Source of the DNA: DATCSE01 sp036568605
GTDB taxonomy: Bacteria; Pseudomonadota; Gammaproteobacteria; Burkholderiales; Burkholderiaceae_C
Direction of reading: 5' to 3'
Length of the DNA stretch: 8,906 bases
Assembly (NCBI GenBank): GCA_036568605.1
Contig: DATCSE010000013.1
Location: forward strand, 1-8,906
Shown: one piece after another, positions 1-6,410 of the stretch
How the letters are laid out: every line of letters starts with the position of its first letter
How positions within the stretch are numbered: position 1 is the first letter of the stretch
The notes under the pieces: model-generated
The model's input: only the letters and a program-made list of their open reading frames with translations
What the model was told of the DNA's origin: nothing
Database searches by the model: none
Made by a program: the position numbers and the translations under genes

Positions 1-2699
1 TCGGCGATGAGGCGCAGGTGTTCGCGCATCTGGTCCGGATCGAACAGGTTCTCGAGGATCGCGTGGATCATCGCGAGCAGGCTGTAGCGCACGCCGGTCG
101 TCCGGTCGCGCGGGTGCAGCAGCAGTTCGATGCGCTGCGCCTCGCCTGAGCCATCGAAGCGCGCATAACCGGCGAGCACGCCGTCGGCGATCAGCAGCCG
201 CGCGAAGTCGCGCCGCACGGCCTCGGCCTCGCGCTCCAGCCGGATCGCCGCACGGCCGCGGCCGATGCCGCGCAGGCCGCGGGCCAGCGTCGTCAGCGTC
301 TGATGGTGCAGGGTCGCGGTCCAGGCGCTGCACAGCTTCTCGCGCAGCGCCGGATCGGCCGGCTGCAGCGCGTCGTTCCAGTCGCCGTGACCGTAGGCCG
401 GCAGCGCGGTGCCGGCGATGGTGCGCCGGCGGATCAGCGCCAGCGCCCGCAGCACGTGCGCCCAGAGCGACGGCGCGGCCGCCGGCCGGATGGGGCGGCG
501 CGCACGGTGGAACGGCACGGGCTCGTCGAGCACGGTCGCGTCGCCGCTCGCGATCAGGTACTGGCCCAGCGCGAGCAGCGGCCAGAACACGATGTCGCCA
601 TGCGAATCGCCGGCGCGGATCGCCGCGTCGCGCTCGAAGAACATGAACCACTGCGGCCAGTCGCCGTCGGGCTGCTGGGCCTTCATCACGCGCAGCAGCA
701 GCGTGCGCACCGCCTCGTGGCGCCCCTGCGCGAGCAGCAGCTCGACCGGACCCTGGCTGACATCGCGCGTGCCCCAGCCGCCGCCGGAGAACTGCTCGAG
801 TCCGCGCGGCGCGAGGTAGTGGACGAGCGCGTTCTGCTCGAGCCACGGCATCAAATCGGCGAGCGCGGCGAGTCGCTGGTCGTGCGGGCTCGCGGCCGGC
901 ACGCCAAGCTCGCGCAGCGGGCCTAGCCGTGCAGCGTCGGCGGCCGCTGCGGCCGGCACGTCGGGCCCGTCGATGACGAAACGTCCTCGCAGCGTCAAAC
1001 GCACGCTCGGCGCCGGCGCGATCCGCAGCGCGAGCCACGCCGTCTCTCGCGGCTGCCCGTCGAGGAACAGCAGTTCATCGCCGCCGAGTTGCTCGATCGT
1101 CGTGCCGGCACCGGGCTCGAGACGCAGATGCCCTTGCGGGAAGCGCTGTGCGAGCGGCGAACCCGGCGCCGGCGCGATCAGCGCGGCGCCGTCTTCGAGC
1201 CGGGCCTGCGGCCGGGCCGGCGAGCGGCCATCGTCGCCGTCGAGCGCCACGTGCAGCACGACCAGGCAGCGCGCGGCCGCCCCCGAGACGAAGCGGATGT
1301 CCAGATCCAGCGCATGCGGATCGCTGTGCGCCCGGCTCGCCACCTCGATCTCGCCGGCCGCGTGGCGGTAGATCCACGTGCACACGTCCGGTCGCATCTC
1401 GAACGCCGAGGGCTGATCGAGCAACTGCCACCCGCCGCCCTCGCCTTCGACGAAGACACGCAGGCCGTGCGAGCGAAAGAGCCCGAGGTAACTGCGCACC
1501 GTCGAGAGGCAGCGGTTGATGCTGACATGGCCCTGCGTCAGCATCGAATGGAACACGCCGCCCATCCAGACCGTCGAGGTCAGCGCGCGTTCATCGGGTT
1601 CGCGGTGCGTGCCGGTACGCAGGATCTGGCCGTGCGGCCGCAGCACCGCAAGCTCCTTGTCGCGCAGCACGACGTGGGCATCGGGCCCGTGGAAGAACGA
1701 CAGCACGCAGCCCAGGTCGTCGCGCTCGACGTGGCGGCGCGCGGTGCCGAAACGCGCGTCGAGCATCGCATCGAACAGCGGCAGGCTGGCGAGCAGCGGC
1801 GATGCCGAGAACAGGTTGGGCGCCGCCGGCTCGGCGCCGGCCAGGTCGCCCCACACCGGCGTACGAGCCTCGGGCAACGCCAGGGTCTCGTCGACGAGCG
1901 CGAGGTCGGCCTCCGACGTGGCCGCCGGATGGTCGGCGACGACGCGGCCGAACCAGCCCAGGTCCACCACGGCGCCGGGTGCGAGCTCGCACGGCGCATC
2001 CTGCAGCGCGGCCATCGCATGCTCATGCTGCAGCCGCTGCGACGGCAGCCCTTCGGCGAGGCACGGCGGCGGCGCACCGGCGCGCGCGGCACGGCCGTAG
2101 ACCTGCAGCGCATCGGTCGCATAGGCCACGCTGCGATTCAGCGAACCGACGAGGCACCACGGATGCCGCGCGCCGACCGGCTGGTTCTGCCGCGCGGCGA
2201 GCACGACGCCACGCTGCGGGTGCACCAGCGGCGTGTGATCGATGTACTGGCTGACGTAGTACTCGTTGAGGCGCAGCGCGGCGTCGGTGGTCAGGGCCAG
2301 GTCCTGCCAGGCCATCGCGTCGATGCGCACCGGCTCGCGGCCGGTGTTCTCGACCTGCAGGTGCCAGAACCAGGCCGGCGCGTCGGCCGCCAGCCGCAGC
2401 GCGACGCGATAGCGCAGCGTGTCCCACTGGCCGATGCCGTCGAGCCGGCCGGCCTGCGGGTCGGCCTGCCAGCGGGTCGGGCTGCGCGGCCCGAGCAGTA
2501 CGGTGGCGGCCGTCGTGTCGCCATGATGGCGGCGCAGCGCCAGGTTCGCGGGCCCGCCCTCCAGCGCGTTGGCGACGAACAGGTTCACCACGATGTCGCC
2601 GAGCGCCAGCGCGCGCAGCGCGCCATGGGCCTCGGTTTCGACACGAAGGCCGGCGGAGCGGCTCCAGCCGGGTCGGACGGGCGATGCGGTAGCGGTCAT
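1..2699 (-). CDS. GH94-family glycoside phosphorylase-like protein (NdvB C-terminal type), C-terminus beyond window
   Basis: About 899 codons are visible and no stop is reached before the left edge. The frame is open throughout and keeps family signatures. The N-terminal third reads like the beta-sandwich sugar-binding part of the cyclic beta-1,2-glucan synthase C-terminus (ALEGGPANL near residue 45, LLGPRSPTRW near 70, RLNEYYVSQYIDHTPL near 145). A second sandwich-like stretch contains TQGHVSINR near residue 390. The catalytic (alpha/alpha)6 domain shows GGGWGTRDVSQGPVE (about 635-650), DGDWPQWFMFF, GDSHGDIVFWP (about 697-707) and GHGDWNDALQP (about 769-779), whose GDWND Asp is the expected general acid of GH94. 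These enzymes phosphorolyse beta-glucosidic disaccharides or oligosaccharides. No signal peptide is seen, so it is probably cytoplasmic. The NdvB-type glycosyltransferase part is absent, so this is a stand-alone phosphorylase-like protein. The ATG at 2699 has no clear ribosome site; an in-frame GTG ten codons upstream (2729) is an alternative. The substrate cannot be read from the sequence. It lies 70 bp behind a BMP binding-protein gene. Confidence 0.85.
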   Translation of the reverse strand, partial: MTATASPVRPGWSRSAGLRVETEAHGALRALALGDIVVNLFVANALEGGPANLALRRHHGDTTAATVLLGPRSPTRWQADPQAGRLDGIGQWDTLRYRVALRLAADAPAWFWHLQVENTGREPVRIDAMAWQDLALTTDAALRLNEYYVSQYIDHTPLVHPQRGVVLAARQNQPVGARHPWCLVGSLNRSVAYATDALQVYGRAARAGAPPPCLAEGLPSQRLQHEHAMAALQDAPCELAPGAVVDLGWFGRVVADHPAATSEADLALVDETLALPEARTPVWGDLAGAEPAAPNLFSASPLLASLPLFDAMLDARFGTARRHVERDDLGCVLSFFHGPDAHVVLRDKELAVLRPHGQILRTGTHREPDERALTSTVWMGGVFHSMLTQGHVSINRCLSTVRSYLGLFRSHGLRVFVEGEGGGWQLLDQPSAFEMRPDVCTWIYRHAAGEIEVASRAHSDPHALDLDIRFVSGAAARCLVVLHVALDGDDGRSPARPQARLEDGAALIAPAPGSPLAQRFPQGHLRLEPGAGTTIEQLGGDELLFLDGQPRETAWLALRIAPAPSVRLTLRGRFVIDGPDVPAAAAADAARLGPLRELGVPAASPHDQRLAALADLMPWLEQNALVHYLAPRGLEQFSGGGWGTRDVSQGPVELLLAQGRHEAVRTLLLRVMKAQQPDGDWPQWFMFFERDAAIRAGDSHGDIVFWPLLALGQYLIASGDATVLDEPVPFHRARRPIRPAAAPSLWAHVLRALALIRRRTIAGTALPAYGHGDWNDALQPADPALREKLCSAWTATLHHQTLTTLARGLRGIGRGRAAIRLEREAEAVRRDFARLLIADGVLAGYARFDGSGEAQRIELLLHPRDRTTGVRYSLLAMIHAILENLFDPDQMREHLRLIA

Positions 2700-2769
2700 G
2701 CTGGATCGACGCGACGCGGCGCCGGACACCGTGGACGACGCGGCAGTGTGCCCGCTCGCCGCGATCGAT

Positions 2770-3900
2770 TCAACGCGGCTGCGGCACCGAGCCCACGACG
2801 CCGCGCACGAACCAGTTCATCGAGCTGATCGCGGCGTCGTCCAGCGTGCCGGCAGCAAGCCGCGTCTTGCCTTCGTTGTCGACCAGCGGCGCGGCGAACG
2901 GATGGAGCCGGCCCGCCACGATCGCTTCGCGTTTCGCGTCCACGATCTTGCGCACGTCGGCGGGCAGCTTCGGATCGACCGCGTCGAGCCGCACCATGCC
3001 TTCGCGCAACCCGCCCCAGACCGGCTTGGGCTGCCAGGTGCCGGCAATCACCGAACGCGCGACCTGCGCGTAGTAGTCGCCCCAGTTCGACGTGATCGCG
3101 GCGAGCTGCGCATCGGGCGCGAACTTGCCGAAATCGCCCTGGTACGCGATCACGCGCACACCCTGGTCCTTGTAATGGTCTTGCGCGGCCTGCGGCACGG
3201 CCGGCGAGCCGCTGTGGTTGGTCAGCACGTCGGCCCCCTGGTTGATCAGCGTCAGCGCCGCCTCGCGCTCGCGCGCCGGGTCGAACCAGGTGTTGAGCCA
3301 CAGCACGCGCACCTCGGCCTTCGGGTTCGCCTCGCGCATGCCCAGCGCGAACGCGTTGATGCCCTGCACGACTTCGGGCACCGGGAAGCCCGCGACATAC
3401 CCGGCGACACCGCTCTTGCTGGTCTTGCCGGCGAGCAGCCCGGCCAGATAACGCGCCTCGTAGTAGCGCGCGTTGTAGGTGTTCACGTTGGCCGCGGTCT
3501 TGTAGCCGCCGACATGCTCGAACTTGACCTGCGGAAACTCGGCGGCCACCCGCAGCGTCGGCTCCAGGTAGCCGAAGCTGGTCGCGAAGATCAGCTGATG
3601 GCCTTGCGAGGCGAGGTCGCGGATCACGCGCTGCGAGTCGGCGCCTTCGGCCACGCCTTCGACATAACTCGTCTGCACCTGCGCGCCCAGCGCCTTCTGC
3701 AACGCGAGCCGGCCCTGCTCGTGCTGGTAGGTCCAGCCGGCTTCGCCGATCGGGCTGACGTAGACGAAGCCGACCTTCAGCGGTGGCTTCTGCGAGCTCT
3801 GGGTTTGGGCCAGCGCCGCGGTGGCGGTCAGCGTGGCGGCGGCGATGAAACCAATCGCACTCCGCCGGGACACGGCGGCGCGGGCGAGGTTTTGAAGCAT
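2770..3900 (-). CDS. BMP/PnrA-family ABC transporter substrate-binding protein (non-lipoprotein paralogue)
   Basis: This is a 376-residue periplasmic binding protein of the Bmp/PnrA/Med family, whose characterised members bind purine nucleosides. The N-terminus carries SRRSAIGF followed by a hydrophobic stretch and an ALA-Q junction (about residue 31). This fits a Sec or weakly Tat-like signal peptide with no lipobox, so the mature protein would be soluble. The mature part opens with LKVGFVYVSPIGEAGW (41-56), followed by FATSFGYLEP (105-114), VKFEHVGGYK (125-134) and GFPVPEVVQGINAF (171-184), all collinear with the second BMP protein at 6411-7589. The start is supported by GAGGA five bases upstream. 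Compared with that paralogue, GDGGW is GEAGW, QNTDSPAV is NHSGSPAV and WDSD is YQGD (253-256), so the ligand may differ. No permease or ATPase gene adjoins it in the window. It may share the transporter encoded to the right or use one elsewhere. The leader contains a terminator-like hairpin. Confidence 0.93.
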   Translation of the reverse strand: MLQNLARAAVSRRSAIGFIAAATLTATAALAQTQSSQKPPLKVGFVYVSPIGEAGWTYQHEQGRLALQKALGAQVQTSYVEGVAEGADSQRVIRDLASQGHQLIFATSFGYLEPTLRVAAEFPQVKFEHVGGYKTAANVNTYNARYYEARYLAGLLAGKTSKSGVAGYVAGFPVPEVVQGINAFALGMREANPKAEVRVLWLNTWFDPAREREAALTLINQGADVLTNHSGSPAVPQAAQDHYKDQGVRVIAYQGDFGKFAPDAQLAAITSNWGDYYAQVARSVIAGTWQPKPVWGGLREGMVRLDAVDPKLPADVRKIVDAKREAIVAGRLHPFAAPLVDNEGKTRLAAGTLDDAAISSMNWFVRGVVGSVPQPR

Positions 3901-3925
3901 GGTGTTCCTCTACATGGCCCCAAGC

Positions 3926-3960
3926 AAAAGAAGAGTCGCCCGCGGGGGCACGCGGGCGAC
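3926..3960 (-). terminator. Intrinsic terminator or attenuator hairpin in the leader of the BMP gene
   Basis: On the minus strand a perfect 10-bp GC-only stem (GTCGCCCGCG paired with CGCGGGCGAC) closes a six-base loop and is followed at once by TCTTCTTTT. This is textbook intrinsic-terminator architecture and works only in the minus direction. The T-tract ends about 25 nt before the start codon at 3900. It either ends transcripts arriving from the TerC gene, 420 bp upstream on the same strand, or acts as an attenuator in the BMP leader. Sequence alone does not decide. Confidence 0.7.
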
Positions 3961-4011
3961 ATCCGAATTGTCGCAGAGCCATCCCGGGCCCATCAGCTCG
4001 GCCACCTCTAT

Positions 4012-4040
4012 TTGAGAATGATTCTCATTTGATATAGGAT
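4012..4040 (+). promoter_or_regulatory. Sigma70-like promoter overlapped by a Fur box
   Basis: TGAGAAT-G-ATTCTCA at 4013-4027 is a perfect 7-1-7 inverted repeat and matches the core of the Fur recognition site. It overlaps a plausible plus-strand promoter: TTGAGA at 4012-4017, a 17-bp spacer, and TAGGAT at 4035-4040. Fur bound here would cover the -35 element and most of the spacer, the usual geometry for iron-dependent repression. The served gene starts at 4068. The site also lies about 112 bp upstream of the divergent BMP gene, so an effect on that side cannot be excluded. Confidence 0.85.
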
Positions 4041-4067
4041 AGAACCATCCGAACCAGGAGTGCGCCC

Positions 4068-4358
4068 ATGCCCCGATCCGCCGCCGCCCACTTGATCGAA
4101 GAACATGAACTGCCCAGCGTCGAAGCGGTGCTCGCCGGCACGCTGGCGCTGATGACGGGGTACAGCCAGGCGCTGCAGGCCGAGGTCGACCCGCGCGGCC
4201 GCATCGCGATGGGCGACAAGATCGGCGACAACCTCGGGTTGCTGCTCGACCACCCGCAGCTTTCCGCCGGATTCCGGCAAGTGCTGTCGGGGCTGCAGCG
4301 CCGCTGGCAGGCGATGGGCGAGTGCACGCGCGCGGCAGCGCACGAGACGCTGCATTGA
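4068..4358 (+). CDS. Small Fur-regulated protein of unknown function (96 aa)
   Basis: I do not recognise a characterised family. It is the only gene on the plus strand. Support comes from AGGAG at 4056-4060, seven bases before the ATG, and a Fur-box promoter 30-55 bp upstream. The product is short and looks all-helical and soluble: no signal peptide, no membrane segment and no CxxC motif. A mixed helix around residues 16-39 (PSVEAVLAGTLALMTGYSQA) is followed by a polar turn DPRGRIAMGDKIGDNLGLLL (41-60) and then HPQLSAGFRQVLSGLQRRW (62-80). It has one Cys (86) and five His (8, 13, 62, 92, 96), so metal binding is possible but not shown. The Fur site suggests expression under iron starvation. 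It converges with the TerC-family gene with a 19-bp gap, too short for separate terminators. Known Fur-controlled small proteins such as HemP-like or bacterioferritin-associated ferredoxins do not match. Confidence 0.87.
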   Translation: MPRSAAAHLIEEHELPSVEAVLAGTLALMTGYSQALQAEVDPRGRIAMGDKIGDNLGLLLDHPQLSAGFRQVLSGLQRRWQAMGECTRAAAHETLH

Positions 4359-4377
4359 GCGCGGCATCGCGTGTCGA

Positions 4378-5133
4378 TCAGCGCGACTTGTCGCGCACGT
4401 ACGCCGCGTGCAACTCGGCCGGCTTCGCCGCCTTCTTGCGCATCCGGATGTTCAGCATCTCGACCGCGACCGAGAACGCCATCGCGAAGTAGATGTAGCC
4501 CTTGGGCACATGGTGATCGAAGCCCTCGGCGATCAGCGTGACGCCGACGACGACCAGGAACGACAGCGCGAGCATCTTGATCGTCGGGTGGTCCGACACG
4601 AACTTGCCGATCGCGCCGGCGAACACCATCATCAAACCGACCGAGAGCACCACCGCAGCGATCATCACCTCGATGCGGTCGACCATGCCGACCGCGGTGA
4701 TGATCGAGTCCAGCGAGAACACGATGTCGACGACCATGATCTGCAGGATCACCGCGGCGAAGGTCGCCTTGACCGCGCTGGACGCATGACCCTCCTCGCC
4801 CTCGAGCGACTGATGGATCTCGCCGGTGCTCTTCCAGATCAGGAACAGGCCGCCGGCGATCAGGATCAGGTCGCGGCCCGAGATCGCCTGCCCGAGCACC
4901 GTGAACAGCGGCGCGACCAGCCCGACGATCCACGACAGGATCATCAGCAGGCCGATGCGCATGAACATCGCCATGAACAGGCCGATGCGGCGCGCCCGCT
5001 CGCGCTGCGCAACCGGCAGCTTGTCGACCAGGATCGAGATGAAGATGACGTTGTCGATCCCGAGCACGAGCTCGAGCGCGGTCAGTGTCGCGAGGGCGAT
5101 CCAGGCTTGCGGGTCGGTCAGCAGTTGCAGCAT
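4378..5133 (-). CDS. TerC-family integral membrane protein (YgdQ-like)
   Basis: This is a 251-residue inner-membrane protein with about seven hydrophobic helices (roughly 9-36, 48-75, 87-101, 122-148, 155-177, 186-203 and 213-230). It carries the family's conserved acidic motifs inside the membrane: ELVLGIDNVIF (21-31) and VVDIVFSLDSI (134-144). The late segment EGFDHHVPKGYIYFAMAFS (203-221) is also typical. TerC relatives (Alx, TerC, MeeF/MeeY) have been linked to manganese efflux and metal loading of exported enzymes. The specific role of YgdQ-like members is less clear, so metal ion export is an inference. The short cytoplasmic tail after residue 230 is basic, with KK and RDKSR. I chose the ATG at 5133 because it aligns with the family N-terminus (MLQLLTDPQAW). 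A TTG at 5196 would add 21 unlike residues. No strong ribosome site is visible. It lies 118 bp behind the deaminase gene, so it may be co-transcribed or independent. Confidence 0.92.
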   Translation of the reverse strand: MLQLLTDPQAWIALATLTALELVLGIDNVIFISILVDKLPVAQRERARRIGLFMAMFMRIGLLMILSWIVGLVAPLFTVLGQAISGRDLILIAGGLFLIWKSTGEIHQSLEGEEGHASSAVKATFAAVILQIMVVDIVFSLDSIITAVGMVDRIEVMIAAVVLSVGLMMVFAGAIGKFVSDHPTIKMLALSFLVVVGVTLIAEGFDHHVPKGYIYFAMAFSVAVEMLNIRMRKKAAKPAELHAAYVRDKSR

Positions 5134-5251
5134 GGCGGCGGGCGTCCGGTCGGCAAAAGCGCGTAGCGTAGCGGCGCCGCGCACGCCGTCGGTCAAAGAC
5201 CCTCGGCCGCTGGATCTTGCTCAACCCATCGTGACGACGAGGCCTCCGTGC

Positions 5252-6310
5252 TCAAGCCGCGGCTCCGCCCGCCGCCACGGCGAACACGCGATCGAGCTGC
5301 GCGCGCCACGCCTGCTTGTCGGCCTCGGGCGCGAAGCTGGCCTCGAAGCTGTTCGCTGCGAGCTGATGCGCCTCGCGCGCGCCGAGCTGCGGCAGCGCCT
5401 CGAAGGTCGCGAGGAAATTCGTGTTGAGATACCCGCCGAAGTACGCCGGGTCGTCCGAGTTGACCATCGCACACAGGCCCTGTGCGAGCAGTGCCGGCAG
5501 CTGGTGCTGCGCCATCGTCGGGTAGACGCACAGCTTCACGTTGGACAGCGGGCATACCGTCAGCGGCACGCGCTCGCGCGCGAGGCGCTGCATCAGGCCT
5601 GCGTCTTCGATGCTGCGCACGCCGTGGTCGATGCGCTCGACGCGCAGCACGTCCAGCGCGCTCTTCACGTACTCGGGCGGCCCCTCTTCGCCGGCATGTG
5701 CAACAAGATGCAGCCCGAGCTCTCGGCAGCGGGCAAAGACGCGCGCAAACTTTTCGGGCGGATGGCCGCGCTCGCTGCTGTCCAGGCCGACACCGATGAA
5801 CTGCGCCCGGTACGCCAGCGCCTGGTCCAGGGTTGCGAACGCTGCCTCTTCGCTCAGGTGGCGCAGGAAGCAGAGGATCAGCGCGGCGCTGATGCCCAGC
5901 TCGCGCTGCGCGGTCTCGCAGGCGCGGGTCAGTCCGGCGATCACGGTCCCGAACGGCACGCCGCGCTCGGTGTGGGTCTGCGGGTCGAAGAACAGCTCGG
6001 CGCGCACGACATGGTCGGCCGCGGCGCGCCGGAAGTACGCCATCGCCATGTCGTAGAAGTCGTCCTCCTTCAGCAGCACGCTTGCGCCGGCGTAGTAGAT
6101 GTCGAGGAAGCTCTGCAGGTCCGTGAACGCGTAGGCCGCACGCAGCGCTTCGACACTCGGGTAGGCCAGCGCGACGCCGTTGCGCTGCGCGAGCGCGAAG
6201 ATCAGCTCGGGCTCGAGCGAGCCTTCGATGTGGATGTGCAGCTCGGCCTTGGGCATCGCCTGCAGCAGCGCGGGCAGGCGTTCGCGGGGGATGGCGTCGA
6301 AGTCGATCAT
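5252..6310 (-). CDS. Adenosine deaminase superfamily protein, probably adenine deaminase (PA0148 type)
   Basis: This 352-residue zinc amidohydrolase belongs to the adenosine/AMP deaminase family. Visible metal and catalytic residues are HIH (His25, His27), HAGEEGPPEY (His205 and Glu208), IDHG (His229) and NSDDPAYFGGY (Asp286, Asp287), so the active site looks complete. HAGEEGPPEY and SDDPAYFGG are the variants I associate with adenine deaminases such as PA0148 of Pseudomonas aeruginosa and yeast Aah1. True adenosine deaminases usually have HAGEadGPEN-like sequence. The best prediction is therefore adenine to hypoxanthine plus ammonia, in the cytoplasm. Automatic annotation would probably say adenosine deaminase. 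The start at 6310 gives the family-like N-terminus MIDFDAIPRERLPALLQ; an upstream frame extension to 6364 would run into the hairpin region and lacks family similarity. It follows a BMP-family purine-type binding-protein gene by 100 bp, which supports a purine salvage role. A hairpin in that gap may lower its expression relative to the transporter. Confidence 0.94.
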   Translation of the reverse strand: MIDFDAIPRERLPALLQAMPKAELHIHIEGSLEPELIFALAQRNGVALAYPSVEALRAAYAFTDLQSFLDIYYAGASVLLKEDDFYDMAMAYFRRAAADHVVRAELFFDPQTHTERGVPFGTVIAGLTRACETAQRELGISAALILCFLRHLSEEAAFATLDQALAYRAQFIGVGLDSSERGHPPEKFARVFARCRELGLHLVAHAGEEGPPEYVKSALDVLRVERIDHGVRSIEDAGLMQRLARERVPLTVCPLSNVKLCVYPTMAQHQLPALLAQGLCAMVNSDDPAYFGGYLNTNFLATFEALPQLGAREAHQLAANSFEASFAPEADKQAWRAQLDRVFAVAAGGAAA

Positions 6311-6345
6311 GGGCTGAACCGATCTGAGAGAAAGACGAATCTTGG

Positions 6346-6377
6346 AAACGACAACGGGCCGCACAGCGGCGGCCCGT
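6346..6377 (-). terminator. Hairpin terminator after the lipoprotein BMP gene
   Basis: On the minus strand, about 33 bp after the BMP stop codon, ACGGGCCGC and GCGGCCCGT form a perfect 9-bp stem around a six-base loop, followed by TGTCGTTT. The T-tract is interrupted, so termination may be partial. This would let some transcripts continue into the deaminase gene. It could equally be a 3' stabilising stem of the abundant binding-protein message. Confidence 0.6.
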
Positions 6378-6410
6378 CGATGGTCGTCGCGCGACGGCGA
6401 CGGGCTGCTG

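Noticed and set aside
1089..2828. Long plus-strand open frame (579 codons) opposite the GH94 gene, with similar frames at 303-926 and 1516-2100
   Set aside because: Arg/Ala/Gly/Pro-rich composition with no domain signatures. It lies antisense to a gene with clear family motifs and is expected from high GC at third codon positions.
2569..4032. Plus-strand open frame of 487 codons opposite the first BMP gene
   Set aside because: It is a low-complexity, His/Arg/Asp-rich shadow of a recognisable minus-strand gene, and it runs through the terminator and the Fur promoter.
4381..4396. GCGCGAC-TT-GTCGCGC palindrome at the end of the TerC gene as a terminator of the small Fur gene
   Set aside because: The loop is very short and no T-tract follows on the plus strand. 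It lies within the last TerC codons, so codon use may explain it.
5134..5196. N-terminal extension of the TerC protein from a TTG codon at 5196
   Set aside because: The added 21 residues are unlike the family N-terminus, and GAGGG is only about three bases from the TTG. The ATG at 5133 aligns with YgdQ-like proteins.
5134..5251. Possible terminator or promoter in the gap between the deaminase and TerC genes
   Set aside because: Only short dyads are present (GGTC-AAA-GACC at 5191-5201, GAGGCCTC near 5240). There is no T-tract and no convincing -35/-10 pair, so I do not annotate a site.
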